From assembly GCF_016458275.1 (NCBI RefSeq), contig NZ_JAEMHM010000002.1:312001-376000 (forward strand): 64,000 nucleotides of DNA, written 5' to 3'. The notes beneath the pieces were generated by a model. That model was given only the letters and a program-made list of their open reading frames with translations. It made no database searches and was not told the DNA's origin. This document shows positions 1 to 8,646 of the stretch, piece by piece; position 1 is the stretch's first letter, and each line of letters starts with the position of its first letter. Source of the DNA: Geomesophilobacter sediminis (lineage in GTDB: Bacteria > Desulfobacterota > Desulfuromonadia > Geobacterales > Geobacteraceae). The position numbers were made by a program, and so were the translations under genes.

Positions 1-572
1 TTGGGCACCAGAGAGTGCGCAATGGCGCCGGTGCCTTCATTGAGGAGCCAGCAGCCGAACAGGCCGGCAACGGACCAGTCGCCGTCGGTGCGCAACGCGG
101 TTCCGAAGGGGGGCTTGGTGGTCCAATCCCGGAGAGCCCCGGTTCCGCTCACCGCGGCCGAAACCGAGGCGATGCCCGATGCCGATGCGGTGAGGATTTC
201 GCCGGTAGTCCCGGGAACGGTCGGGGCAAAGGCGACCGTACTGGTGCAACTTCCCCCCGCCGCCAGGGTTCCGCTGCAGGTCGTGGAAAGCAGGGTGAAC
301 GGAGGGGTGAGCCCCCCTTGGGTCACGCCCGTGGCGGCCGTCTGCCCGGAGTTGGAGATGGTGATGGTGAGGTTCTGACTTTTGCCGGTGGAAACGTTGC
401 TGAAGGCGAGCGTAGTGGGGGAGTAGGCAAGGGCTGGTGGAGTCGGGGGAGCCGTGGCAGTCCAGCAAACTGGAGGAACCGTAGCGGCTTGTGCCTCCTC
501 AGGGGCTCCCTCAAATAGGCACAACCCCAAGGTTAACGCCGCAAGATAAACGAATCTGCCTAGTGTCCCCAT
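1..572 (-). CDS. Secreted protein with choice-of-anchor D-like and LamG-like domains (partial)
   Basis: The minus strand reads open from an ATG at 572 to the window edge, giving 190 residues with no stop, so the C-terminus lies outside. The ATG follows a GGAGAG ribosome binding site. Residues 1-30 form a signal peptide (hydrophobic FVYLAALTLGLCLF, cleavage near AQA-A). Residues about 45-145 read like an ASH/choice-of-anchor D beta-sandwich (AYSPTTLAFSNV, then NLTITISNSGQ, then AAGGSCTSTVAFAPT). From about residue 165 the sequence WSVAGLFGCWLLNEGTGA resembles the start of a LamG/concanavalin-like domain. A secreted surface protein next to an exopolysaccharide locus is plausible, with carbohydrate or matrix binding as the inferred role. 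No catalytic residues are visible. Confidence 0.72.
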   Translation of the reverse strand, partial: MGTLGRFVYLAALTLGLCLFEGAPEEAQAATVPPVCWTATAPPTPPALAYSPTTLAFSNVSTGKSQNLTITISNSGQTAATGVTQGGLTPPFTLLSTTCSGTLAAGGSCTSTVAFAPTVPGTTGEILTASASGIASVSAAVSGTGALRDWTTKPPFGTALRTDGDWSVAGLFGCWLLNEGTGAIAHSLVP

Positions 573-862
573 AAACTCTCCTGTCAATAGGTTCGATGCT
601 GCCAACATCTGCCGGCTGGGCTAGAGCTCTTTGCTGCAAGAGGGAATCTGCCGGCCGGGTTTTTCGTACTGTAAATAGGTGCCGCGAAAAAAACAACGAA
701 AAAACGTTTAGTTATGGCTCATTGGGGGGAGGTTGGGTTGCGGGGCTACCTGTGAGGGGATGCTGGGGTGGCAGGGCGAGCGGATGCCCGGGGCCGGGCT
801 TGGGTGCGAAACTGCAACCCTGCCGGGACCCGGGGAACGTCAGTGGTCATGACTGCTGGAGG

Positions 863-2467
863 TCACCGCGGTGCGGCAGTGAGAGCCCCGATGGTGTACC
901 CCTGGGACAGCTCAAGAGGCGTCGGCCTGGTGACACCGTCCCGATCCTGCCAGGTCTCCGTCGGACCTAAAATCTTCAGCGCCCGGAGGTTGCCACCGGC
1001 ATGAAGGGCGCGGCTGCCACGGAGAGGCCGGTACCCGGGATCGAGCAGCGGGTTCACGTTAAAAAGGGAATGTTGGTCCACCTTGGTCGGGATGTGGGCG
1101 GAGAACCAGGAATACCCCATGTTGTAGTAGAGGTTGTAGTCCATGGCGAGCCCTTCCTCGTTGTACCGGGGCGCCGCGTAGTCTCCGTCCTTGTCCTTCA
1201 CGTAGTAAGCCCGCCCTTTCACCCCGAGGTCCTGCATCGCGACCCGGTCGTTGAGAAAGAGGTTGTTGAAGAACTTCAGGTTCTTGCAGAGGTGGCTGTG
1301 CTCCCCCTTCGTGTTGCTGGGAAAGCCGTTGTAGCCATCGGTCCACAGCTTGTAGAGCGCCTGGCTCCCCCCTCCGTTGATGATCGTGTTGTTGTACCAC
1401 TTGACGTTGTACCCGTTACGGCTGGAAAGCGGGGGATCACAGTTCACCACGATGTTTCCGCGGACCGTGATGTTCCTCGCCTGTGCCAGGACTTCGGGTT
1501 GATAGGTGGGGGCATGGGCATACTTCGGCCCGGTGGGGGAGGGCATGATCTCGTTGTCGGCATCGGTCTGGGACAGGATGCGGTCGTTCAGGCCCGGGAT
1601 CTTGGCCGGGGTGTACCGGGTGTTGTACCACTCCATGTTGTCCCCGATCTCGATCCCGGCATACGGGGGGACCATGTTCTCGACGATGTTGTTCTCAAAG
1701 ACGATGTTTTCGGATCCCCCCTTCATGAAGAATCCGATATGGGGATTGGGGTTTTGTGGCGTGGCGTCGTCGTGCATCCAGTTGTTGCGGACGACCCCTC
1801 CGTAGATGCCGTTCATCTGCATGGTGGAATGTCCGGCCCTGGTGGTCGAGACCCGGTACATGTTGTTGTTCTCGACGCGGACGTTGTTTCCGTGCCCCGT
1901 TTTCACCGCGTCCATCTTGCAGTCGTGGATGTAGTTGTTGCGGATGACGAGGTTGTCGATGCCGTTGGCGTTGTAGAGCCTGGTTCCGTACCCCCCCCAG
2001 TTGCCGTAGGCTTGGGCGGGGTCGTAGCTCCCGTAGGTGTCGCCGTCCGCCTGGACCCCCATCATGCCGCAGTTCCTGATCTCAAGCCCGTCGATGACGA
2101 TATTGGGGTAACCGACATAGACACAGCTTACCGCTTGGTTGCCCCCGTCGATGACCGCACTTAAAGGAGATGGGTAGGAAGTAATCGTGATCGGGTTTCC
2201 GGGGGTCCCTCCGTGGGGGGGATTCACGATGCCGTTGCAGTTGGAAGTGCAGCGGGCGCGAACGTACTCTTTCCCATGAACGCCGGGCATCAACCTGATG
2301 GTGTCCCCCGGGCGTGCAGCTTTCAGCGCCGAGGCGAGGTCGCGGAAGGGGGCCTCCAGGGAGCCGTCGCCGGAAGGCGCGGGGCGGGTGGCCGTCACGA
2401 AGATGTCGCCACCGCAGCAGGGTGTTGCAACGCCGAGGCAACAGAGGATGGCAAAGAGAGCCCGCAT
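863..2467 (-). CDS. Secreted right-handed beta-helix protein (DUF1565/choice-of-anchor Q type)
   Basis: The 534-residue protein begins with a signal peptide (MRALFAILCCLGVATPCC). It continues with a DUF1565-like entry (DGSLEAPFRDLASALKAARPGDTI), typical of parallel beta-helix proteins of the pectate-lyase type. Repeating NIVIDGLEIRN, NLVIRNNYIHD and NIVFENNIVEN strings mark successive helix coils with Asn ladders. The C-terminal QDRDGVTRP...YTIGAL string matches the end of many choice-of-anchor Q proteins. The ATG follows GGAGCTGAAGCC. It lies upstream of a polysaccharide locus, so a polysaccharide lyase, C5-epimerase or matrix-binding role is possible. No catalytic motif was identified, so the activity is left open. 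Confidence 0.78.
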   Translation of the reverse strand: MRALFAILCCLGVATPCCGGDIFVTATRPAPSGDGSLEAPFRDLASALKAARPGDTIRLMPGVHGKEYVRARCTSNCNGIVNPPHGGTPGNPITITSYPSPLSAVIDGGNQAVSCVYVGYPNIVIDGLEIRNCGMMGVQADGDTYGSYDPAQAYGNWGGYGTRLYNANGIDNLVIRNNYIHDCKMDAVKTGHGNNVRVENNNMYRVSTTRAGHSTMQMNGIYGGVVRNNWMHDDATPQNPNPHIGFFMKGGSENIVFENNIVENMVPPYAGIEIGDNMEWYNTRYTPAKIPGLNDRILSQTDADNEIMPSPTGPKYAHAPTYQPEVLAQARNITVRGNIVVNCDPPLSSRNGYNVKWYNNTIINGGGSQALYKLWTDGYNGFPSNTKGEHSHLCKNLKFFNNLFLNDRVAMQDLGVKGRAYYVKDKDGDYAAPRYNEEGLAMDYNLYYNMGYSWFSAHIPTKVDQHSLFNVNPLLDPGYRPLRGSRALHAGGNLRALKILGPTETWQDRDGVTRPTPLELSQGYTIGALTAAPR

Positions 2468-2515
2468 GGCTTCAGCTCCGTACTTCTTAGTGTCGCGAGG
2501 TCGTGGGGCGGGGCG

Positions 2516-3169
2516 TCAACTCATCTTCCGCGCCACGACGTTGAGGGAAAAAGGAGTGCACGAGTCGTCCTCGATGCCCAGACTGTAAGGATGGGCCACC
2601 CGAAAATGCTGTTTTCCGACCAGCTTGCAACCGCAACCGGCCAGCAGCTTGCTGAGGCTTTCGTAGGTAAAGACGGTCTGATGACGGAATTGCGGGGGGA
2701 GGTCTAAGGCGAAGAGCCCGTTTATCCACCCGTTTTGCGCCGGAAGATTCCACCCGGAGGGATCCAGAATCACCCTCCAGGAGATTGCCTGGAAATACGG
2801 GACGCACAGGACGAGGTAACCGCCAGCCTTAAGGACCCGGGTCCATTCCGAGAACACCTCGGGTACCTCCCCGGGGGGGAAGTGCTCCAGGACGTGGCTG
2901 GCCCTTACCAGGTCCCACTCGTCGTCCCCGGAAAAGGTCAGCCTCCTGACGTCGCAGACGATGTCCGGATGGCGCTCTTCAAGGACGTCCACGTTCACGT
3001 AGGTCGGAATCGGCCGGAACGAGGAGCCGAGATTCAACTTCTTCGCGGAGCGAGCGACCTCGGGGGGGAGGACGTCCCTGCGGAACCGGTTCAACAGGGG
3101 CTGGACCCGGTCGTAGCCCCGTACCTTGGAAAGGAACACCCCTTCAACTGCGGCCATCAACCCTCGCAT
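2516..3169 (-). CDS. Class I SAM-dependent methyltransferase
   Basis: The 217-residue protein has the methyltransferase-11 pattern. Motif I is degenerate (LNLGSSFRPIPTYVNVDV, about residue 45), with an acidic residue ending the second strand. Motif IV (DEWDLVRASHVLEHFPPGE, about residues 78-96) is followed by LKAGGYLVLCVPY, the post-II/III strand. Such proteins in exopolysaccharide loci usually methylate sugars or lipid-linked intermediates; the substrate here is unknown. The start has a strong GAGGAGG site 6 bases upstream. It is 48 bases upstream of the beta-helix gene that follows on the same strand, so the two are probably co-transcribed. Confidence 0.8.
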   Translation of the reverse strand: MRGLMAAVEGVFLSKVRGYDRVQPLLNRFRRDVLPPEVARSAKKLNLGSSFRPIPTYVNVDVLEERHPDIVCDVRRLTFSGDDEWDLVRASHVLEHFPPGEVPEVFSEWTRVLKAGGYLVLCVPYFQAISWRVILDPSGWNLPAQNGWINGLFALDLPPQFRHQTVFTYESLSKLLAGCGCKLVGKQHFRVAHPYSLGIEDDSCTPFSLNVVARKMS

Positions 3170-3403
3170 TGGAACCTCCTCAGACAGTCATTGTTGCTGG
3201 TCCGATGGAATCTGCCATATACGACGCTTCGATTGTCCGAGCGGAAACCTGAACCAGTCAGTCACTCTTCGACTGCTACGTCCATTTCGGGGGGCGATAA
3301 TACTGCTCTAATAATAAAAAGGCAATAATTTATTCGGTTCGCCTCGGCCGAACTGCTTCAGGTGCCAGTTCGCGGGCTCCTGCGTGGCGCTTTGTGGTCA
3401 TGG

Positions 3404-5503
3404 TTACCGCTGCGCTGCCGCACCGCGGGATTGGGAATCCCGAGCGGCTCCGGGGGCACGTTGGACCGGCAGCGCTCCAATATCGACCCCTCCGTAACCG
3501 GCGCCGGCAAGTGCCCGGTTCCTTGGGGTAAAGCCGGCCCGCACGTAACCGAGCAGGTCGGGTATGAGCGAAGCTGGATTCGTTTTGATCCTAGCCAGCG
3601 CTGCATCGACCGTCCCCATTCCACCGAGGCTGGAATCCCACGCTGCCAGATTCCTTTTGGGATCTACGAACTGCGGATCCGCCACAATGTCATGGGTGCC
3701 GGGACGGGAGCCGTAGGCGAGGTTCAAATAGCCGTAGGTGCGGCTTGGGTGGAGTCCGTTGCCGTCATAGACATCTCCCGAAGCGAGGTTGAAGCCTGCG
3801 TTGTAGTCAGCATCGATGACGTCGACGGCGACGATGCCGAAGGCGCTGGTCCGATCACAGGGGACCGGGAAGGGGGAGGCCACGGTGAGGGTGGAGTCGG
3901 TATTGCCTGAAATGGTCCTGCTCTGGCCCGCGTTGGCCCCCGCGAGGATGACGAGTTTAAAGGTCCCGTTCTTGCTGAAAAAGTCAGGCTTCCATCCCGC
4001 CCCGCTTTTGGTCAGGGAATAGCGGTCGGAGCTTTGGTTTGACGCATATATCCTGGCACCACCGTAAACAAAGACACCGTTGCTGCTTCTTACGTGATAT
4101 CCCTTGCGGGCTTTGGTGCCCCAGGAAAGGTTGTTCCGGAAATATCCCATCCCGCTGTGCGGTTTATTCCCCTCCTGCATCGTGGCTCCCTGCACCCCGG
4201 TCGCAACGGTATTGTTGTAGGCGTTCAACGTGCGGTTGGGGTCGTCGTGGAGGTAGGTGTAGAGGGTCCCGGAGCCGCCGCCTGACGCAGGCTCGGGGAG
4301 GACGATGTTGCCGAAGATGTTCATGGTGTAGGGAATGGGGACGGGGAGCACTGATGCGAATACGCAGTCACCGTCGTCATCCTTTCCACCCGACTCGAAT
4401 ATGTTCCCCTTGACGTTGATCGGGCGGGAACTCTCCGTGCTCATCGCGGCGAGGAAGTGTGGGTTGTCAGCGCTCACATAGAAATAGTTGTTTTCGATCG
4501 TTCCGGAGCCGTTGATGCTTACCACATCGTTATTGAAGGTGGTGTAGGCAAAATTGTTGCTAAACGAAGTGAAGTCCCTTGTGGAGGTGGTTGTGCCGGT
4601 GTCGGCGACAAATGCAGGTCGGCCGTCCTGGTACCGGCTGCTGAAAAAATTGCCGTCGATGGTCCACCCCCCGATGCCGGCCCCGTTGGAGGCGATCCAG
4701 ACGGGACGGTCGAATACGTTGCCGGCCAGGATCCTTCCCGTTCCCTGCGCCGGAGCAGCATGTCCACTGACTTTAAGGTTTTCCCGGTAGGCGTCGTTTC
4801 CGGTGAAGGTGTTGTTGGTGAAAATGAAGTTTGAGGTAGCGGTCAGGTTGCTGACGAGGATCCGTGCCGACCGCGTGAAGGTGCAATGGTCAATGACGTA
4901 GCTCCCGGTTCCTCCGGTCTGGAAAATATCGAGGGAGGCGGCGTTGGGGGAGCCGCTCAGGTCGGTCAGGTCCGCGTAGTGCAGGTCGATCTGCCCGCGT
5001 GGGTTGCCACCCCCGAAGTGGATGTTCCAGTTTCCTGAACCGGCAGCTTTGCCCATCGATACGTGGGAGTTAGCGTTGCCGTTCGCCACCAGGACACCTG
5101 TCGTCTGCGGAGTGATGCTCAGCACCGGACGCCCCTGAATTGTGGAGGAGTCCATGACAAGGGCCGACCCGGGGTCGAAAGTGAGTTTTCGGGCGTCCGC
5201 GATGACGATGTCCCCATGGCTGGTAAGGGTTACGCCGCCGCTCACGGTGCAGTTTCCGTTGCAGGTCAACGCGGTGCCGACATGGCCCGTCTCACCGATG
5301 GTGGTATTGGTGTCCACCCGCACCGTGACCTGCGGGGAGACCACGGCGTTGTCCCCCTCCCCGGGGACCACCCCGCCTTGCCAAGTGGCAGGGGCAGACC
5401 AGTTGTAGGTGCCGGCAGCCGTCACCGTGGCGATCGTGCGCGACGCGGCCTGCACCGGAACCAGCACCAGCACCAGCAGGGCAATCACTATGATCTGTCT
5501 CAT
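3404..5503 (-). CDS. Secreted parallel beta-helix protein with G8-like N-terminus
   Basis: The ATG at 5503 follows GGAGGACGGC. A GTG further upstream is in frame but lies on top of the ribosome binding site, so the ATG is preferred (699 residues). A signal peptide (MRQIIVIALLVLVLVPVQA) leads into a G8-like segment with WSAPATWQGGVVPGEGDNAV and TVRVDTNTTIG, a pattern found in secreted carbohydrate-interacting proteins. The rest is beta-helix coils (NFIFTNNTFTGND, GTIENNYFYVSAD, MNIFGNIVLPEP). The C-terminus (VDIGALPVQ) resembles choice-of-anchor Q endings and has a disordered tail. It is the third beta-helix or adhesin-like secreted protein in this strand block. The substrate is unknown and no PEP-CTERM signal is present. 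Confidence 0.75.
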   Translation of the reverse strand: MRQIIVIALLVLVLVPVQAASRTIATVTAAGTYNWSAPATWQGGVVPGEGDNAVVSPQVTVRVDTNTTIGETGHVGTALTCNGNCTVSGGVTLTSHGDIVIADARKLTFDPGSALVMDSSTIQGRPVLSITPQTTGVLVANGNANSHVSMGKAAGSGNWNIHFGGGNPRGQIDLHYADLTDLSGSPNAASLDIFQTGGTGSYVIDHCTFTRSARILVSNLTATSNFIFTNNTFTGNDAYRENLKVSGHAAPAQGTGRILAGNVFDRPVWIASNGAGIGGWTIDGNFFSSRYQDGRPAFVADTGTTTSTRDFTSFSNNFAYTTFNNDVVSINGSGTIENNYFYVSADNPHFLAAMSTESSRPINVKGNIFESGGKDDDGDCVFASVLPVPIPYTMNIFGNIVLPEPASGGGSGTLYTYLHDDPNRTLNAYNNTVATGVQGATMQEGNKPHSGMGYFRNNLSWGTKARKGYHVRSSNGVFVYGGARIYASNQSSDRYSLTKSGAGWKPDFFSKNGTFKLVILAGANAGQSRTISGNTDSTLTVASPFPVPCDRTSAFGIVAVDVIDADYNAGFNLASGDVYDGNGLHPSRTYGYLNLAYGSRPGTHDIVADPQFVDPKRNLAAWDSSLGGMGTVDAALARIKTNPASLIPDLLGYVRAGFTPRNRALAGAGYGGVDIGALPVQRAPGAARDSQSRGAAAQR

Positions 5504-5972
5504 GCCGTCCTCCACAGGGCCGGTTGCTCAATCAAGGGGCGTCCGCGTTTTCTGAACCCTTGCGTTAATCCCATTGATGGAGGTCTGATCCTCACGTACG
5601 GCGGGACATGATTCTGCATTCAGTACCGGCGCGTGAGTGCCAAGGGTGCCGAGCCGCCAGGACGCCGCCGGGCGATGGCAATGATGCCGCCAGATAGAGA
5701 AAAGATCAAGCATAATAAATAGAAACTAAGTTACCGGCCTCATCTGCAAACATACATCAGGCCGATTTAGTTCTAGCCAAGTAAGTAAAGATGCACCTTG
5801 TACAAAGAAGTTTCTTGATTACTGGCTGAAGTAAAGGTAAATTGGCGACGCTGATGCTTTAAGAATTGAACCGGTGTTTTGGGGCCGGTTTGCTGTGACT
5901 GTCACCAATGAAGAAATAGTCATAATTCACTTGGGGGAGGCACGTCGTTCTGAGGTCGCCCCGGAGGCGTTG
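5504..5972. other. Intergenic region between divergent beta-helix and MBOAT genes
   Basis: This region holds the divergent control sequences for the genes on either side. An AT-rich stretch at 5690-5880 is probably where promoters lie. A GG-N10-GC pair occurs on both strands at about 5682-5697 because the segment is nearly palindromic (TGGCAATGATGCCGCCA), but neither version has the TTGC box of a convincing sigma-54 promoter. No RNA gene or riboswitch was recognised. Confidence 0.4.
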
Positions 5973-7448
5973 GTGCCTTTCACTTCACTCGAATACCTGA
6001 TATTCCTGCCGTTGCTATTTCTGGTGCATCACCTGTCCCGCGGCAGGATGCGTTGGGGCGGCCTGCTGGCGGCGAGCTACGGATTCTACCTTGACGCAGG
6101 GGCAAGCTACCTGGTGGTCGTTCTGGCTTTCGTGACGTTACTTTCCTACGTCTGCGGGCTTCAGGTCGGACCTGCCGGGAATCGACCGCGTTTTTTCCTT
6201 CTTATCGGTATTGTCGGCAATATCGCGGTCCTGGTTGGGATGAAGTACCTTCCGTTTTTATGGGAATGCGTCTCGTCACTGCCGTCTTTCATCCCGGTGG
6301 CGAAGCTGAGCGCTCCCCCGCTGCTGGTATCGGTCGGTGTCTCCTTCTTCGTTTTCCAGGCGATCGGTTACCTCGTCGCCGTGTATCTGGAAAATGAGGA
6401 TCCGGAACGCCACCTGGGCATATTCGCCCTCACCCTGGCGTTTTTCCCAAAGCTGCTCCAGGGTCCGATCGAAAAAAGCAGCGACCTCGCCGTACAGTTC
6501 CGTCAAAGTTATCGCTTTGATTACCTCGACATCCGTTCCGGGATGACCCTCTTTCTCTGGGGGGCGTTCAAGAAGGTCGTCATCGCGGATCGGCTCGCGC
6601 TCTTCGTGGATGCCGTGTACGCGAGGCCGACGGCATACGCGGGGATTTCCCTGGTCTTCGCCACGGTGCTGTACGCGTTTCAGCTCTACCTTGACTTTTC
6701 CGGTTACACGGACATGGCCCTCGGCTCGGCGCGGCTTTTCAATATCCGGCTCTCCCAGAATTTTGACCGTCCCTATCTTGCCACTTCGGTGGGGGATTTC
6801 TGGCGGCGCTGGCACATGACCTTCTCCCGGTGGATCCTCGCCAACCTTTTCCAGCCGCTGCAGATGAGATGGCGGTATTGGGGAAAGTGGGGAACGGCGC
6901 TGGCCCTGATGGTGACCTTTCTGGTATCCGGCATTTGGCACGGCGCAGCCTGGGGCTTCATTGCCTGGGGGGGTATCCACGGAATCTACCTTTCCTGTTC
7001 CGTCATCTGGAGTCCTTACCGCAGGAGACTTTACCGCTGGCTGGGGATCGAGAAGGCTTGGTGGCTGCGACTTTGGCAGGTCTGCGTCACTTTCCTCCTC
7101 GTCTCCTTTGCCTGGATTTTCTTCCGGGCCGGGACCTTGGAGAAGGGATGGTACATCGCGACCCATCTTTTTACCCCCGGTCCCCTGCCGGCTGCGAACT
7201 GGGGGGAGTTGGTCGAGACGTACCTACTGGCTGGCCAGTCCATCTGGGATTTCTACCTCGCTGCCGTCTTACTGGCTGCTTTGGGGGGCATCAGCTTCTT
7301 CTGTGCGCGGCGAGGCTGGTCTTCACTTCCTGATGCCATAGAGGCTGCCCCTGGCTGGGTTCGGTGGGGGACCTGCTACGCCATCACCCTCTGCCTCGTT
7401 TTTGCGGGAATCTTCGGCAATGCAACCTTCATCTACTTCCAGTTCTGA
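5973..7448 (+). CDS. MBOAT family O-acyltransferase (AlgI-like)
   Basis: The protein has many membrane segments and the AlgI/DltB signature. It opens SLEYLIFLPLLFLVHHL, has QLYLDFSGYTDMALG and RPYLATSVGDFWRRWHMTFSRW in the middle, and the presumed catalytic His in GIWHGAAWGF (H323). GTG at 5973 is chosen because GGAGG sits 5 bases upstream and the product then begins where AlgI relatives begin. An in-frame ATG about 100 bases upstream would add a charged non-family tail. Family members move acyl (usually acetyl) groups across the membrane to exported polysaccharides. The following gene encodes the usual periplasmic SGNH-like partner and overlaps it, so this pair most likely O-acetylates the locus polysaccharide. 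Confidence 0.88.
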   Translation: MPFTSLEYLIFLPLLFLVHHLSRGRMRWGGLLAASYGFYLDAGASYLVVVLAFVTLLSYVCGLQVGPAGNRPRFFLLIGIVGNIAVLVGMKYLPFLWECVSSLPSFIPVAKLSAPPLLVSVGVSFFVFQAIGYLVAVYLENEDPERHLGIFALTLAFFPKLLQGPIEKSSDLAVQFRQSYRFDYLDIRSGMTLFLWGAFKKVVIADRLALFVDAVYARPTAYAGISLVFATVLYAFQLYLDFSGYTDMALGSARLFNIRLSQNFDRPYLATSVGDFWRRWHMTFSRWILANLFQPLQMRWRYWGKWGTALALMVTFLVSGIWHGAAWGFIAWGGIHGIYLSCSVIWSPYRRRLYRWLGIEKAWWLRLWQVCVTFLLVSFAWIFFRAGTLEKGWYIATHLFTPGPLPAANWGELVETYLLAGQSIWDFYLAAVLLAALGGISFFCARRGWSSLPDAIEAAPGWVRWGTCYAITLCLVFAGIFGNATFIYFQF

Positions 7449-8448
7449 AAAAGGCGGGCGGGGGCTGGACCGGATCCTTCTCAGGGGAGTGCTCTTCTTG
7501 GCCGGCGGGATCCTGCTCCTCATCCCGCTTTGCCGAATTTCCCTGCGAGCGGACCGAAGCGCCCTTTTGTCGAGCGTCTTCCGCATGAGCCGGGATACGA
7601 CTGTGGTGGCGGCCGGTGATTCCCACACCGAGACCTCCATTTGCCCGGACCTCCTGAGGGGAGTGGTGAACATTTCCCGCAGTGCGGAAAGCTACTTCTA
7701 CACCTACTACAAGTTAAAGCATTTCCTGGCGCTGAACCCGCAGGTAAAGACGGTACTGCTCGGATATTCCCCGCACAACCTGGCGAACCACGATGTGCAG
7801 TTTCGGACCGACCAGTTGAACCAATGGAAGGAGTATTTCATCCTCCTGGATCCGCCGGCCCGCCGGCAGGTCGCATCTTTTCGGCTCCCCTACCTTGTGG
7901 CGTTCCTGCAGGCGGAATATGGGGCTCCTTTCCGTCTGGTCCAGAATCCCATCCTGATGAAGTACCTGTTTCGGAAACCCTTGAACAGGATGGATTTTCC
8001 CTTCAACGGGGACTACAAGCCGTTGACCGGCTCTTTTGTCGACCATGACAAGGTGGACCAAAGAGTTGCGGAACATTTTCTGGCTCGGGAGCAGTACCTG
8101 GGAACCTCTGCGTTCCAGGCGAGGTATCTGGAACGGATCGCCGAGCTGTGCAGCGAAAAAGGGATCCGGCTGGTGCTGGTCAGTACGCCGGTGACTGCGG
8201 GCTATTTCCGGGGGATTCCGCGCCAAGCACGTGCCGATGCCGACCAAGTCGCGAGCAGGGTCCTGAAGAGGTTTCCCACGTTCCGGTTCTGTAACCTGGA
8301 GGCTTTGCCGGTGCCGACGGAGGGATTCTACGACCCCAACCACGTTAACCGGATCGGTGCGCGCATCGTGTCGGAGCGGCTGCTGGCTCTGCACCCCGAT
8401 CTCTTCCCGGAGATGCGGAAAACGCCGGGGATGGACGGTGGCAGTTAA
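7420..8448 (+). CDS. AlgJ/AlgX-type SGNH-like protein, partner of the MBOAT acyltransferase
   Basis: One N-terminal membrane anchor (ILLRGVLFLAGGILLLIPL) precedes a periplasmic domain. The SGNH nucleophile block is VVAAGDSHTETSI (Ser of GDSH) and the acid/base pair is DPNHVN near the C-terminus (Asp and His), so the catalytic triad looks intact. The gene overlaps the end of the MBOAT gene by about 29 bases, which suggests translational coupling. An in-frame TTG at 7402 is an alternative start. By analogy with AlgI/AlgJ/AlgX and PatA/PatB systems, it would take the acyl group delivered by the MBOAT protein and place it on the polysaccharide in the periplasm. The acyl identity is not shown by sequence. 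Confidence 0.75.
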   Translation: MQPSSTSSSEKGGRGLDRILLRGVLFLAGGILLLIPLCRISLRADRSALLSSVFRMSRDTTVVAAGDSHTETSICPDLLRGVVNISRSAESYFYTYYKLKHFLALNPQVKTVLLGYSPHNLANHDVQFRTDQLNQWKEYFILLDPPARRQVASFRLPYLVAFLQAEYGAPFRLVQNPILMKYLFRKPLNRMDFPFNGDYKPLTGSFVDHDKVDQRVAEHFLAREQYLGTSAFQARYLERIAELCSEKGIRLVLVSTPVTAGYFRGIPRQARADADQVASRVLKRFPTFRFCNLEALPVPTEGFYDPNHVNRIGARIVSERLLALHPDLFPEMRKTPGMDGGS

Positions 8449-8528
8449 CGTCTGTTTCTCGGGGGACGAGTACGAGCCGGCGTCGTTTTACATTTGGCCG
8501 GCGCGCTACCCACGGGCCCGGAAGCACC

Positions 8529-8557
8529 GCCCGACCACCCTATGGTGGAGGTCGGGC
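8529..8557. terminator. Hairpin between acyltransferase pair and exosortase genes
   Basis: GCCCGACC pairs with GGTCGGGC around a short internal ACC/GGT stem. No T-run follows, so this is a stable hairpin that may terminate inefficiently or protect the mRNA end rather than a canonical intrinsic terminator. Confidence 0.4.
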
Positions 8558-8646
8558 ACCGGTAGATTCGTTAGGCACTCTGGTGCCGTGTGCTGAGGTA
8601 GTTAGATTCGAGCTTTCGTCCAGCTCCGCGGAGGTAATTTGTCCCG

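Noticed and set aside
573-720. GEMM riboswitch upstream of the left-edge gene
   Set aside because: GCAGCAAAG and AGCCGGC strings recall GEMM elements, but the GGNAAACC segment and matching helices are missing.
5680-5698. Sigma-54 promoter for the beta-helix or MBOAT gene
   Set aside because: GG-N10-GC spacing is present on both strands because the segment is palindromic, but the -24 or -12 box is poor in each reading and no PrsR-like box lies upstream.
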